Positions 42,518 through 50,681 of a DNA stretch of 64,000 bases are shown here, piece after piece. The notes beneath the pieces were generated by a model. That model did not search any database and had not been told where the DNA came from. It saw only the letters and a program-made list of their open reading frames with translations. This stretch comes from Polynucleobacter sp. KF022 (GTDB lineage: Bacteria > Pseudomonadota > Gammaproteobacteria > Burkholderiales > Burkholderiaceae), in contig NZ_AP026972.1 of the NCBI RefSeq assembly GCF_027924105.1, positions 248,001 to 312,000 on the forward strand, given 5' to 3'. The translations under genes and the position numbers were made by a program. Position 1 is the stretch's first letter. Each line of letters begins with the position of its first letter.

Positions 42518-43436
42518 TGTTGCGTCTTCTGCAATAGCTCCAGCAAGCCAAGAAGCCATTGAGCGCTTCTGCGATGCTTGCTGGTTAGAAGACGGTCTTG
42601 CTCAAAATAGTCTAGCTGCATACCGCAGGGACTTGCTCCTTTTGGCTCAATGGCTCTATAAGGAGTCTGGCGGTGATCTGTATGGTGTGACGGAAAAAGA
42701 TCTCACTGCTTACATCGCATATCGCAGAGCGGATAAAGCCACTACTGCCAATCGACGTCTTACAGTTTTTAAGCGTTTCTACCGTCATGCTTTGCGTATC
42801 AATTTGGTGAAGAGTGATCCTTGTATGGGATTGCGAGCTGCTAAGCAAGCACTACGCTTTCCTAAAACATTAAGCGAAGATCAAGTAACGGCACTACTCA
42901 ATGCACCTGATATCGAAACGCCTTTAGGTTTACGTGATCGCACCATGTTAGAGCTGATGTATGCCAGTGGCTTACGTGTATCAGAAATCGTTTCACTCAA
43001 AACAGTCGCACTTGGTTTAAACGAAGGTGTAGTGCGGGTAGTGAATGGTAAAGGTGGTAAAGAGCGCCTGGTGCCATTTGGTGGTGAAGCAGGGCGGTGG
43101 CTAAGAAAGTACTTGGCCGAGGGGCGTACGCCATTGTTAGAAGGTAAAACAACCGATGCAGTTTTTGTCGGTCGCCATACGGGGACCGGTTTAACTAGAC
43201 AGGCATTTTGGGCTTTGATTAAGCGCTATGCAACAGTGGCCAATATCTCAGTGGCACTCTCACCCCATACCTTGCGCCATGCTTTTGCCACCCATTTACT
43301 CAATCACGGGGCTGATTTAAGGGTGGTGCAGTTACTTTTGGGGCATGCTGATATCTCTACCACCCAAATCTATACCCATGTGGCCAGGGAAAGACTCAAA
43401 TCCATTCATCAGCAGCACCATCCCCGCGGTTCGTGA
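42510..43436 (+). CDS. xerD: Tyrosine recombinase XerD
   Basis: Resolves chromosome dimers at dif with XerC and FtsK. A 308-residue protein. The N-terminal SAM-like domain spans about residues 15-100. Catalytic residues are visible: Arg in ASGLRVSEIVSL, Lys in GKGGKERLVPFG, His and Arg in LSPHTLRHAFATHLLNHG, His in LLGHADISTTQIYTHV, and Tyr in QIYTHV. Start is GTG at 42510; no ATG is in a suitable place and no strong ribosome-binding site is seen, consistent with coupling to yajQ. Not a mobile-element integrase. Confidence 0.93.
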   Translation: MTNVASSAIAPASQEAIERFCDACWLEDGLAQNSLAAYRRDLLLLAQWLYKESGGDLYGVTEKDLTAYIAYRRADKATTANRRLTVFKRFYRHALRINLVKSDPCMGLRAAKQALRFPKTLSEDQVTALLNAPDIETPLGLRDRTMLELMYASGLRVSEIVSLKTVALGLNEGVVRVVNGKGGKERLVPFGGEAGRWLRKYLAEGRTPLLEGKTTDAVFVGRHTGTGLTRQAFWALIKRYATVANISVALSPHTLRHAFATHLLNHGADLRVVQLLLGHADISTTQIYTHVARERLKSIHQQHHPRGS

Positions 43437-43495
43437 GCTCATTTCCGGCTAAGGTTTGGAGTCTGCCTGAGCCCATAAGTGTTTAAGATAGCGGT

Positions 43496-44128
43496 ATGGA
43501 ATTAACGCTCGATTTATTACTCATCCCCATTGCCTATCTCATTGGCTCCATTTCTTTTGCGGTAGTGGTGAGTAAGTGCATGCGCTTGCCTGACCCTCAC
43601 TCCTATGGTTCTGGTAATCCAGGCGCAACCAATGTGTTACGTACAGGCAATAAATTAGCTGCAGTGTTGACCTTAATCGGTGATGCACTCAAAGGATATT
43701 TGGCAGTCATGCTCGCACGTGTTTTGTTGGGAGATGAGTCGTTAACCTCAACATTAAATTCTTGGTTGCTGTGCGGAGTAGTGATCGCTGTTTTTCTGGG
43801 TCACCTCTTTCCAATATTCCATGGTTTTAAGGGTGGTAAAGGTGTCGCTACAGCCTGCGGTATTTTGTTTGGGATTAATTGGGTCTTAGGATTGGCGACA
43901 CTAAGCACTTGGATCATTGTGGCAATGTTTATGCGCTACTCGTCATTGGCTGCATTAGCAGCTGCAATCTTTGGCCCCATCTATTTTATTTTTTTATTCG
44001 GCTTTCAACCTATGGGTATTGCCTTACTTGTTGTCTGCCTCTTATTGATTTGGCGTCACCGCAGCAATATTCAAAATTTACTCAATGGCACTGAGAGCCG
44101 CATTGGCTCCAAAAAAACTCCTCAATAA
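43496..44128 (+). CDS. plsY: Glycerol-3-phosphate acyltransferase PlsY
   Basis: Inner membrane acyltransferase using acyl phosphate to start phospholipid synthesis. A 210-residue polytopic protein. The three PlsY motifs are SYGSGNPGATNVLRTG (about residues 35-50), HGFKGGKGVATACG-type as FHGFKGGKGVATACGI (about 107-122), and AIFGPIYFIF-adjacent WRHRSNIQNLLNGTE. Normal length. Last three residues Lys-Thr-Pro-Gln add a basic tail. Confidence 0.95.
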   Translation: MELTLDLLLIPIAYLIGSISFAVVVSKCMRLPDPHSYGSGNPGATNVLRTGNKLAAVLTLIGDALKGYLAVMLARVLLGDESLTSTLNSWLLCGVVIAVFLGHLFPIFHGFKGGKGVATACGILFGINWVLGLATLSTWIIVAMFMRYSSLAALAAAIFGPIYFIFLFGFQPMGIALLVVCLLLIWRHRSNIQNLLNGTESRIGSKKTPQ

Positions 44129-44149
44129 TTTAATCAAAACACTCAAAAT

Positions 44150-44521
44150 ATGACTATTGCTTATGCTTGCGTTCTCTTTATGGGTCTTTTGCCTTATGTT
44201 GCGGCGGGTATAGCAAAAAAGGGCTTTGAGGGCTATGACAATGCTTTGCCTAGGCAGTGGCTTGCCAAACAGACAGGCTTTAGGGCGAGGGCGAATGCTG
44301 CACAAGCCAACCTGTTTGAGTCCCTGCCGCTATTTTTTGCAGCCGTAATCATTGCCTCCATTGCTAATGCCCCGCAAGCTAGAATTGATATCCTTGCATT
44401 GGGTTTTGTTGCAGCAAGAATCGCCTACTTAATTTGCTACGTAGCCAATTGGCCTACTACGCGATCGATAGTTTGGACGATTGGCATTATCTGCGTCGTC
44501 AGTATGTTTTTTCAGATTTAA
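44150..44521 (+). CDS. MAPEG family membrane protein
   Basis: A 123-residue membrane protein with four hydrophobic segments. LPRQWLAKQTGFRARANAAQ with ANLFESLPLFFAAVI is the MAPEG pattern (R-A-x-x-A-x-x-N-x-x-E). The fold is that of glutathione-dependent membrane transferases, but function in bacteria is rarely known. Located between plsY and folE on the same strand. Confidence 0.85.
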   Translation: MTIAYACVLFMGLLPYVAAGIAKKGFEGYDNALPRQWLAKQTGFRARANAAQANLFESLPLFFAAVIIASIANAPQARIDILALGFVAARIAYLICYVANWPTTRSIVWTIGIICVVSMFFQI

Positions 44522-44587
44522 GAATGTCAATATTAAATTCCATTTAAAACCTAACAATCAATAAAAACTCGAGACAGACTATTTCTT

Positions 44588-45352
44588 ATGCCAATTAAAA
44601 AACCAGCCGTAGCAAAAAAACAGCCTGTTAAGAAAGTAGTGAGCGTCAAAAAGACTGCATCAGAAAAAGATGACGTTGGCTTACCTTTGTCGGTTGTGAT
44701 ACGTCGCCGTATTGAAGCGCAAAAAGCGCGCTTTCATGCAAACGACAATATCTCAGCATTCATACAGCCTGGTGAACTAGAGGGTTTGGTAGATGAGGTT
44801 GCGGAGAAGATGCAAGCGGTGCTGGAGAGTTTGGTCATTGATACCGAAAATGATCACAACACAAAAAATACTAGTCGTCGTGTTGCCAAAATGTATGTCC
44901 AGGAAGTGTTTAATGGCCGTTATGTAGGCCAACCCACCTTGACTAAGTTCCCTAATGTGAGTCGCCTTAATGAATTGATGATTATTGGGCCTATTACCGT
45001 GCGTAGCGCCTGCTCTCACCATCTCTGCCCAATTATGGGTCGTATTTGGATCGGCGTGCTGCCTAGCAAAGAATCTGCCTTGATCGGCCTCTCTAAGTAT
45101 TCACGTTTAACAGAGTGGGTTATGTGCCGTCCGCAGATTCAGGAAGAGGCTGTAGTGGAATTGGCGGATATGTTGGAGAAAAAAATCAAGCCGATTGGTG
45201 TTGCGGTAGTAATGGATGCTGACCACTTCTGTATGCAGTGGCGTGGTGTAAAAGATCGCGACTCGAAGATGATCAATAGTGTGATGCGTGGTGCTTTCTT
45301 GAAAGACTCCAATCTGCGTAGGGAATTTCTGGCGCTGATCGATAGAAAATAG
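44588..45352 (+). CDS. folE: GTP cyclohydrolase I
   Basis: Opens GTP to dihydroneopterin triphosphate for folate synthesis. A 254-residue protein with a lysine-rich N-terminal extension (residues 1-30, KKPAVAKKQPVKKVV) not needed for catalysis. VRSACSHHLCPIMGRIWIGV (about residues 137-156) carries the zinc ligands; SKYSRLTEWVMCRPQIQEE and HFCMQWRGVKDRDSKMINS supply the rest. About 30-40 residues longer than typical enzymes. A lipoprotein gene follows 4 bases later. Confidence 0.93.
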   Translation: MPIKKPAVAKKQPVKKVVSVKKTASEKDDVGLPLSVVIRRRIEAQKARFHANDNISAFIQPGELEGLVDEVAEKMQAVLESLVIDTENDHNTKNTSRRVAKMYVQEVFNGRYVGQPTLTKFPNVSRLNELMIIGPITVRSACSHHLCPIMGRIWIGVLPSKESALIGLSKYSRLTEWVMCRPQIQEEAVVELADMLEKKIKPIGVAVVMDADHFCMQWRGVKDRDSKMINSVMRGAFLKDSNLRREFLALIDRK

Positions 45353-45356
45353 GAAG

Positions 45357-46304
45357 ATGAAAAAGCTTCTCATCCTGGTTGTTTTGTTTGCCGTGGGTTG
45401 TACTATTGGGCCCAATAGACAGGACTATCAGACATTGGCGAGTGAAAAAATGGAGTCCCCATTTTTTTATATCCCGCCTTTAAATCAAAAAGACTTCAAA
45501 GATCGCACTTGGATTTTATTGGCTGAATCCAAGACAAAGCTTTGGTTCTATGATCCCTATACTTTGATTGAAGACGAGGATGGCGTCCTTTCTTTTGCTG
45601 CTTATATTGCGCTGAGAGAAAAAAATAATCTGCCCGCATTTAATGCCACAATCGTTGGCCCCTATCTACAGAAGCTAGACTGCTTTAGCAATAATCAATG
45701 GTCAGAAACCCTCTACACCAAAGACTTGCTTGCGCAAAGACCGCTAGTCGGCGATGCAAAGCCGGTGAATGGTTCTGGCTGGGTCAAAATTAAACCTAAC
45801 ACGGCGATGGCTTATGTGCGCTCTCGTTTGTGTGGGCGCAAATTTATTGATGATCAAAACGTCAATTATTTCTTATTCCAAGATGGCACCTTGCCAGCTC
45901 CGATTGCCAAGAAAGCGCCAGTAGAAGTGTTTGAGGAAAAACAAGGTAAGCAGATCGTGACTCTTGCGCAAGAAGAGGTCACTGAACCCAGTAACGCTAA
46001 GCCACCTATATTTTTCGAAGTCATCAACAATGAAGTGACTATCCTAGATAGTAAAAAAGAGATTCGCCAGCTACGAATAAACGCTTATTACCTAGATAAA
46101 AATTTATCCAAACAAGCAGACTATATTTTTACGGCTAACTGCTCAGATAACTCATATGCAATGACTGCTGCTGGGGCAGCTCAGAAATTGAGCGCTACTA
46201 ATGGCGCTATTGGTGCAAAAGATTCATTATCTGCAGTAGCATTTAATCGCGCCTGTGGTAATCACGGTGCGTATATGAAAACGACAACTCGGAGCGCTAA
46301 CTGA
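45357..46304 (+). CDS. Predicted lipoprotein of unknown function
   Basis: A 315-residue protein with signal peptide and lipobox in MKKLLILVVLFAVGCTIGPN (Cys15). The mature part has several Trp/Tyr-rich segments such as TWILLAESKTKLWFYDPYTL, suggesting a beta-rich domain, possibly similar to surface-adhesin E-like domains; this is a guess from pattern only. Cys residues (for example in KLDCFSNN and SRLCGRKF) may pair. It shares one base with the following small lipoprotein, so the two are probably a unit with folE upstream. Confidence 0.7.
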   Translation: MKKLLILVVLFAVGCTIGPNRQDYQTLASEKMESPFFYIPPLNQKDFKDRTWILLAESKTKLWFYDPYTLIEDEDGVLSFAAYIALREKNNLPAFNATIVGPYLQKLDCFSNNQWSETLYTKDLLAQRPLVGDAKPVNGSGWVKIKPNTAMAYVRSRLCGRKFIDDQNVNYFLFQDGTLPAPIAKKAPVEVFEEKQGKQIVTLAQEEVTEPSNAKPPIFFEVINNEVTILDSKKEIRQLRINAYYLDKNLSKQADYIFTANCSDNSYAMTAAGAAQKLSATNGAIGAKDSLSAVAFNRACGNHGAYMKTTTRSAN

Positions 46305-46528
46305 TGTGTAAGCAATCTCGATATAAGCACCTTTTGTTCTCAATACTGATTGGGGCTGTTGTAGTTGCTTGCGCAGGCTTTCCTGACGAGAATACTGACC
46401 CAATCAAAAACAACAAGGCAACTTATAACAAAGATTTAAAAGAATGCCAGGAGGATTATCCAGAGCAGGGGTCTGGTGTTCACTATCGTCAGTGGATTGG
46501 TTGCATGAAACTCAAGGGTTGGAAGTAG
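46304..46528 (+). CDS. Small predicted lipoprotein
   Basis: A 74-residue protein. The hydrophobic segment HLLFSILIGAVVVACAGFPD contains a lipobox VVVAC (Cys23), so the mature protein is about 52 residues. ATYNKDLKECQEDYPEQGSG and YRQWIGCMKLKGWK contain two further Cys that may form a disulfide. The ATG overlaps the previous stop by one base. I do not recognise the family. Confidence 0.72.
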   Translation: MCKQSRYKHLLFSILIGAVVVACAGFPDENTDPIKNNKATYNKDLKECQEDYPEQGSGVHYRQWIGCMKLKGWK

Positions 46529-46548
46529 ATTTTCATTTGATCTCTTTC

Positions 46549-46563
46549 TGAGAACAATTCTCA
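46549..46563. promoter_or_regulatory. Perfect palindrome resembling a Fur box upstream of the HiPIP gene
   Basis: TGAGAA and TTCTCA flank CAA. It lies about 145 bases before the HiPIP start and shares AATTCTCAT-N-TAAA with the exbB upstream region. The 178-base gap 46529-46706 otherwise holds only a good ribosome-binding site (GGAGA) before the ATG at 46707. Confidence 0.4.
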
Positions 46564-46706
46564 TCTAAAATCTTATATAAATCATAGACTTACGTGACTG
46601 GTAGCTGGATTAAATCTTCTCCACTATGATCAATTCAGTTTTCAAAGTTACGCATTGCAGCTCAGTGCGTTTACATACTCATTACTGATTTATTTTTGGA
46701 GAATCC

Positions 46707-47015
46707 ATGAAAAATAGTCGTCGCCAATTTATGATTTTGTCTGCTGCTGGTGCCTGTACATTGGCATTGAACGGTAAAGTTCAAGCGCAAGCAATGGTTG
46801 CTGAAACTGATCCCCAAGCTTCCGCATTGGGTTACAAGGCTGATGCATCTAAGGTAGATAAAGCAAAATATCCAAAGTATGCTGCTGGTCAAAAGTGCGA
46901 TAACTGTGCTTTATATCAAGGTAAACCAGGCTCTCCAGCTGGTGGTTGCTCATTATTTGCTGGCAAGCAAGTGGCTGGTCCAGGCTGGTGCTCTGCTTAC
47001 GCTAAGAAGGCTTAA
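46707..47015 (+). CDS. High-potential iron-sulfur protein (HiPIP), Tat-exported
   Basis: A 102-residue periplasmic electron carrier with one 4Fe-4S cluster. The Tat motif SRRQFMILSAAGACTLAL starts at residue 4, with cleavage expected near KVQAQA (about 28-33). The cluster ligands are the Cys pair in AGQKCDNCALYQG, then Cys in PAGGCSLFAGKQV, then Cys in GPGWCSAYA. GGAGA provides the ribosome-binding site. It is monocistronic by layout: a terminator follows. Could donate electrons to a reductase or reaction centre; no partner is in the window. Confidence 0.92.
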   Translation: MKNSRRQFMILSAAGACTLALNGKVQAQAMVAETDPQASALGYKADASKVDKAKYPKYAAGQKCDNCALYQGKPGSPAGGCSLFAGKQVAGPGWCSAYAKKA

Positions 47016-47068
47016 TTTAACTTTTGCTAGCGCATGAATACTGAGTCTTTAAAAGGCTCGGCTTACCT

Positions 47069-47095
47069 AAAAGGCTGCTTTTGCGGCCTTTTTTA
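47069..47095 (+). terminator. Rho-independent terminator after the HiPIP gene
   Basis: AAAAGGC and GCCTTTT arms with an inner TGCTTTTGCG, followed by a T-run (CCTTTTTTATT). It lies 54 bases after the HiPIP stop codon. Confidence 0.8.
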
Positions 47096-47130
47096 TTACA
47101 CTCGACTACCGGGCACAGCAAGGAATTTAA

Positions 47131-47673
47131 ATGAAGCATTCCGATAAGCGATTTTTAAAGCACCTTCTGTTTTATTTGGGTGGCGATCAACCTCCTGTGA
47201 GCTGGTTAGAGAGAATTCGTTCGGTGTTGGGGGCTTTTATTGGCCTTATGTTAGTGTTCACTACCGCTAAATACCTTGGTGAACTTGGTGGTATTGATGA
47301 ATGGCTGATGGCTTCCCTGGGCGCAAGCGCTTTATTGGTATTTGCTTTGCCGGGCAGCCCTATGGCTCAGCCCTGGGCTGTGATTGCCGGAAATACCTTA
47401 TCAGCTCTGGTCGGAATTAGCTGTTTTCATCTCATTGAGGAACCATTATTGGCGCTACCTGCGGCAGCCGCACTATCTATTCTCGGGATGTTTGTATTGC
47501 GGTGTCTACACCCACCAGCTGCAGCTGTCTCTTTAATTGTGGTGCTTGGGCATATTGGCAGCTATCGCTATGCTTTTTTCCCAGTGATGGTGGACTCGGT
47601 TCTGTTGATTCTAGCTGGGGCGGTTTACAGCAATCTGACCGGTAAACCTTACCCCAATAGGCCGCCTAGATAA
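47131..47673 (+). CDS. HPP family membrane protein
   Basis: A 180-residue protein with about four hydrophobic segments and the diagnostic motif VLRCLHPPAAAVSLIVV (about residues 127-143). MASLGASALLVFALPGSPMA also fits the family. HPP proteins are integral membrane proteins; some are linked to nitrite transport in plastids and cyanobacteria, but a role here is not shown. Followed by its own terminator. Confidence 0.85.
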   Translation: MKHSDKRFLKHLLFYLGGDQPPVSWLERIRSVLGAFIGLMLVFTTAKYLGELGGIDEWLMASLGASALLVFALPGSPMAQPWAVIAGNTLSALVGISCFHLIEEPLLALPAAAALSILGMFVLRCLHPPAAAVSLIVVLGHIGSYRYAFFPVMVDSVLLILAGAVYSNLTGKPYPNRPPR

Positions 47674-47700
47674 GGCTCTAGACGGCGGTTTTGTTTTTTT
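47661..47700 (+). terminator. Terminator overlapping the HPP gene stop
   Basis: CCGCCTAGA and TCTAGACGGCGG form an imperfect stem around TAAGGC, followed by TTTTGTTTTTTT. The hairpin includes the HPP stop codon (47671-47673). Confidence 0.75.
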
Positions 47701-47839
47701 ACTTGATTTTGCCTGCAGCAATAGAGGCTTTGCAGTCCAAAATAGCGTAGTTTTGGAACTTGCCGGCATTCTCCTTGCGGATGGATTGACCGCATTCAGT
47801 TAAGGAATTACGTAAATTAATTTTGGGGATATTGCTCAT
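47699..47839 (-). CDS. Unrecognised 46-residue protein
   Basis: A small ORF opposite the HPP and manC genes. It starts MSNIPKINLRNSLTECGQSI and ends with a stop in the T-run of the HPP terminator. Support: an AGGAG ribosome-binding site with proper spacing (complement of 47848-47852), a coding-like amino acid mix (charged, no low complexity), and two Cys (positions 16 and 36). No signal peptide or membrane segment. I know no family; it could be a conserved small cytoplasmic protein. Confidence 0.62.
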   Translation of the reverse strand: MSNIPKINLRNSLTECGQSIRKENAGKFQNYAILDCKASIAAGKIK

Positions 47840-48025
47840 AGTGATAGCTCCTGTAGTGATTTCTCTAGTTATTGTTTGAAATTCAATATGTAATACAGCG
47901 CCATTGTGCTCTTGCCTGGCGCTTATTGGGATTTTAATAAATTCCTAAGCTTTGCTAAAGAGGGCCTATAAACCCTTTAAAATCTACTTTTATTTATAAA
48001 AAGCATATCCATTGCTTTCAATTTC
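47840..48025. promoter_or_regulatory. Divergent upstream region of manC and the 46-residue gene
   Basis: 186 bases with no gene. It contains an inverted repeat: AGCGCCA at 47897-47903 and TGGCGCT at 47917-47923. No strong -35/-10 pair was seen for manC. Promoters for both flanking genes should be here. Confidence 0.4.
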
Positions 48026-49510
48026 ATGGCTTTAGTGATTCCAGTCATTCTTTGCGGCGGCTCCGGTACTCGGCTTTGGCCTTTGTCCCGCTCGGGCTTT
48101 CCAAAGCAATTTTTGGTTCTCTCTGGGGACGGATCATCTCAAAGCCTTTTTCAACAAGCAGTAGAGCGCATCAATTCTGTCGCTAGTGCAAAAATTACAC
48201 TCGGCAATACATTAGTAGTCACTAATGAAGACCATCGATTCTTAGTGTTGGATCAATTGCGTGAAATGAAATCAGTTCACGCCACTTTGTTGCTAGAGCC
48301 AGTAGGTCGTAACACGGCACCTGCACTCAGTATGGCAGCCTTTTGTGCGCAACAGTTAGCGCAAGATCAAGACCCGATTTTGGTGATTACGCCAGCAGAT
48401 CAAACGATTCAAAATCCTGCAGCTTTTACTAAAGCGTTGCAAGATTGCATTTCAGTAGTTGAGGTAAATGAACCAAGTATTGCTATCTTGGGTATTACAC
48501 CAACTGCACCTGAAACAGGCTATGGATATATTCAGCGCTCTGGCGCAAAGGATCAGCACAACGCATTTGCAGTCGATCGCTTTGTAGAAAAGCCCGACAG
48601 CCAGACCGCACAAAGTTATTTGGCTAATGGCAGCTATCTTTGGAACAGCGGTATGTTCGTGCTCAAAGCTAGCACATGGCTTGCAGCCCTCAAGGAGTAT
48701 CGTGGCGATATTTTTGAGGCTTCACAAAAAGCATGGCAAGCGAAATCTGAAGACAAGGCGGACGGAGTGCAATTCATTCGCCCAGGCAAAGACGAGTTCA
48801 TGGCGATTCCAAGTGAATCCATCGACTATGCGGTGATTGAAAAGTGCCCGAATAGTCAAGGCAGTCAATACAACATCAAGATGGTGGAATTGGATGCCGG
48901 CTGGAATGATCTCGGTGCTTGGGATGCAGTGTGGCAAGTTGGCAAACAAGATCAAGATGGCAACGTCACTAGTGGCGATACTTTGCTGACGAATTCGAAA
49001 AATTCTTTAGTGCATGCTAATAGTCGTTTGGTAAGTGCGGTTGGGGTTGAAAATCTCATCATCGTAGAAACGGCAGACGCAGTATTGGTAGCTGATCGTA
49101 AAAATAGCCAAGATGTCAAAAATATTGTGAACCAGTTGGAGTCACAAAAGCGGGAAGAGAAAAGTCTGCATCGCAAGGTTGCTAGACCTTGGGGCTGGTA
49201 TGACAGTGTGGATGAAGGCGAGCGCTTCAAGGTAAAGCGTATTCAGGTCAAGCCGGGCGCCAGTCTATCTTTGCAAATGCATCATCACCGCGCGGAGCAC
49301 TGGATTGTTGTCAAAGGTGTGGCAGAGATTACGAATGGGGATCAAGTCATCACGCTCAAAGAAAATCAAAGCACTTATATTCCGCAGGGGCAAACACATC
49401 GATTGGCTAATCGCGGTACTGAGCCCCTAGAGATTATTGAAGTGCAGTCAGGTAGTTACTTAGGTGAAGACGACATTGTTCGTTTCGAAGATACATACGG
49501 AAGAAGTTAA
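48026..49510 (+). CDS. manC: Mannose-1-phosphate guanylyltransferase / mannose-6-phosphate isomerase
   Basis: Makes GDP-mannose; the C-terminal cupin can isomerise fructose-6-phosphate to mannose-6-phosphate. A 494-residue protein: pyrophosphorylase motif ILCGGSGTRLWPLSRSGFPK (about residues 8-27), LLEPVGRNTAPALSMAA, FVEKPDSQTAQSYL and a cupin starting near VARPWGWYDSVDEGERFKVK with LQMHHHRAEHWIVVKG. It heads the GDP-fucose run. No phosphomannomutase is in the window. Confidence 0.94.
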   Translation: MALVIPVILCGGSGTRLWPLSRSGFPKQFLVLSGDGSSQSLFQQAVERINSVASAKITLGNTLVVTNEDHRFLVLDQLREMKSVHATLLLEPVGRNTAPALSMAAFCAQQLAQDQDPILVITPADQTIQNPAAFTKALQDCISVVEVNEPSIAILGITPTAPETGYGYIQRSGAKDQHNAFAVDRFVEKPDSQTAQSYLANGSYLWNSGMFVLKASTWLAALKEYRGDIFEASQKAWQAKSEDKADGVQFIRPGKDEFMAIPSESIDYAVIEKCPNSQGSQYNIKMVELDAGWNDLGAWDAVWQVGKQDQDGNVTSGDTLLTNSKNSLVHANSRLVSAVGVENLIIVETADAVLVADRKNSQDVKNIVNQLESQKREEKSLHRKVARPWGWYDSVDEGERFKVKRIQVKPGASLSLQMHHHRAEHWIVVKGVAEITNGDQVITLKENQSTYIPQGQTHRLANRGTEPLEIIEVQSGSYLGEDDIVRFEDTYGRS

Positions 49511-49515
49511 TCAAT

Positions 49516-50658
49516 ATGACCAATCAAATCAATAGCAAACAAAAAGTAGCGCTCATTACAGGCATTACAGGGCAAGATGGCTCCTACCTTGCTGAATTCC
49601 TATTGGAGAAGGGTTATATCGTTCACGGTATCAAGCGCCGCTCATCTTCTTTTAACACCGAGCGTATTGATCATATTTATCAAGATCCACATATCGATCA
49701 TCAAGATTTGATTCTGCATTACGGCGACCTAACCGATACCAGTAACTTAGTGCGCATTATTCAAGAGTGTCAGCCTGATGAGATTTATAATCTAGGCGCG
49801 CAGTCTCACGTCGCTGTTTCTTTTGAGTCACCGGAATACACGGCTGATGTCGATGCAATTGGGCCGTTACGTATGTTAGAGGCGATTCGGATCTTGGGTT
49901 TAGAAAAGAAAACCCGTTTTTATCAAGCCTCGACTTCTGAGCTCTATGGCTTGGTTCAGGAAATTCCTCAAAAAGAAACTACACCTTTCTATCCAAGAAG
50001 TCCATATGCCGTAGCCAAGATGTATGCCTACTGGATCACCGTAAACTATCGCGAAGCGTATGGTATTTATGCCTGTAATGGCATTTTGTTTAATCATGAG
50101 TCTAAGCGCCGTGGCGAAACTTTTGTTACACGCAAGGTGACCCGTGGCTTGGCAAACATTGCTCAAGGCTTAGAGAAGTGCCTGTTCATGGGTAATATCG
50201 ATGCCCTTAGAGACTGGGGTCATGCTAAGGACTATGTTCGTATGCAATGGCTAATGTTGCAGCAAGAAGTTCCAGAAGATTTTGTGATTGCAACGGGTGT
50301 GCAGTTTACTGTTCGCGAATTTATTACCCGCAGTGCCCAGCAACTTGGCATTACCCTTAAGTTTGAAGGTGTTGCTGAAAATGAGAAGGCTATCGTAGCT
50401 GCTATCGAGGGCGATAAAGCCCCCGCCTTAAAGGTAGGCGATGTGATTGTGCAGATTGATCCGCGCTATTACCGTCCAACTGAAGTGGAGACGCTATTGG
50501 GTGATCCAGCTAAGGCGAAAGCAAAATTAGGTTGGGTTCCAGAAATCACACTGGACCAAATGATTGTTGAAATGGTTGCCAATGACCTCGATAAAGCCAA
50601 GCAGCATGCCTTACTGCTAAAGCATGGGCATAGCGTTTCAGTGGGTAAAGAAAATTAA
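49516..50658 (+). CDS. gmd: GDP-mannose 4,6-dehydratase
   Basis: Converts GDP-mannose to GDP-4-keto-6-deoxymannose. A 380-residue SDR. GITGQDGSYLAEFLLEKGY (about residues 16-34) is the Gmd NADP motif; HGIKRRSSSFNTERIDHIY, FYQASTSELYGLVQEIPQ, PYAVAKMYAYWITVNYREAY and LFNHESKRRGETFVTRK follow. Five bases after manC and 23 before fcl, so one operon. Confidence 0.97.
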   Translation: MTNQINSKQKVALITGITGQDGSYLAEFLLEKGYIVHGIKRRSSSFNTERIDHIYQDPHIDHQDLILHYGDLTDTSNLVRIIQECQPDEIYNLGAQSHVAVSFESPEYTADVDAIGPLRMLEAIRILGLEKKTRFYQASTSELYGLVQEIPQKETTPFYPRSPYAVAKMYAYWITVNYREAYGIYACNGILFNHESKRRGETFVTRKVTRGLANIAQGLEKCLFMGNIDALRDWGHAKDYVRMQWLMLQQEVPEDFVIATGVQFTVREFITRSAQQLGITLKFEGVAENEKAIVAAIEGDKAPALKVGDVIVQIDPRYYRPTEVETLLGDPAKAKAKLGWVPEITLDQMIVEMVANDLDKAKQHALLLKHGHSVSVGKEN

Positions 50659-50681
50659 ATCATTCAGGCAAAAGTAAAAAC

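Noticed and set aside
42510..43436. Tyrosine recombinase as an integrase of a mobile element
   Set aside because: Sequence and length fit XerD, and no att-like repeats or phage genes are nearby.
47897..47923. AGCGCCA/TGGCGCT inverted repeat as a terminator
   Set aside because: No T-run follows on either strand; more likely chance or a regulatory site.
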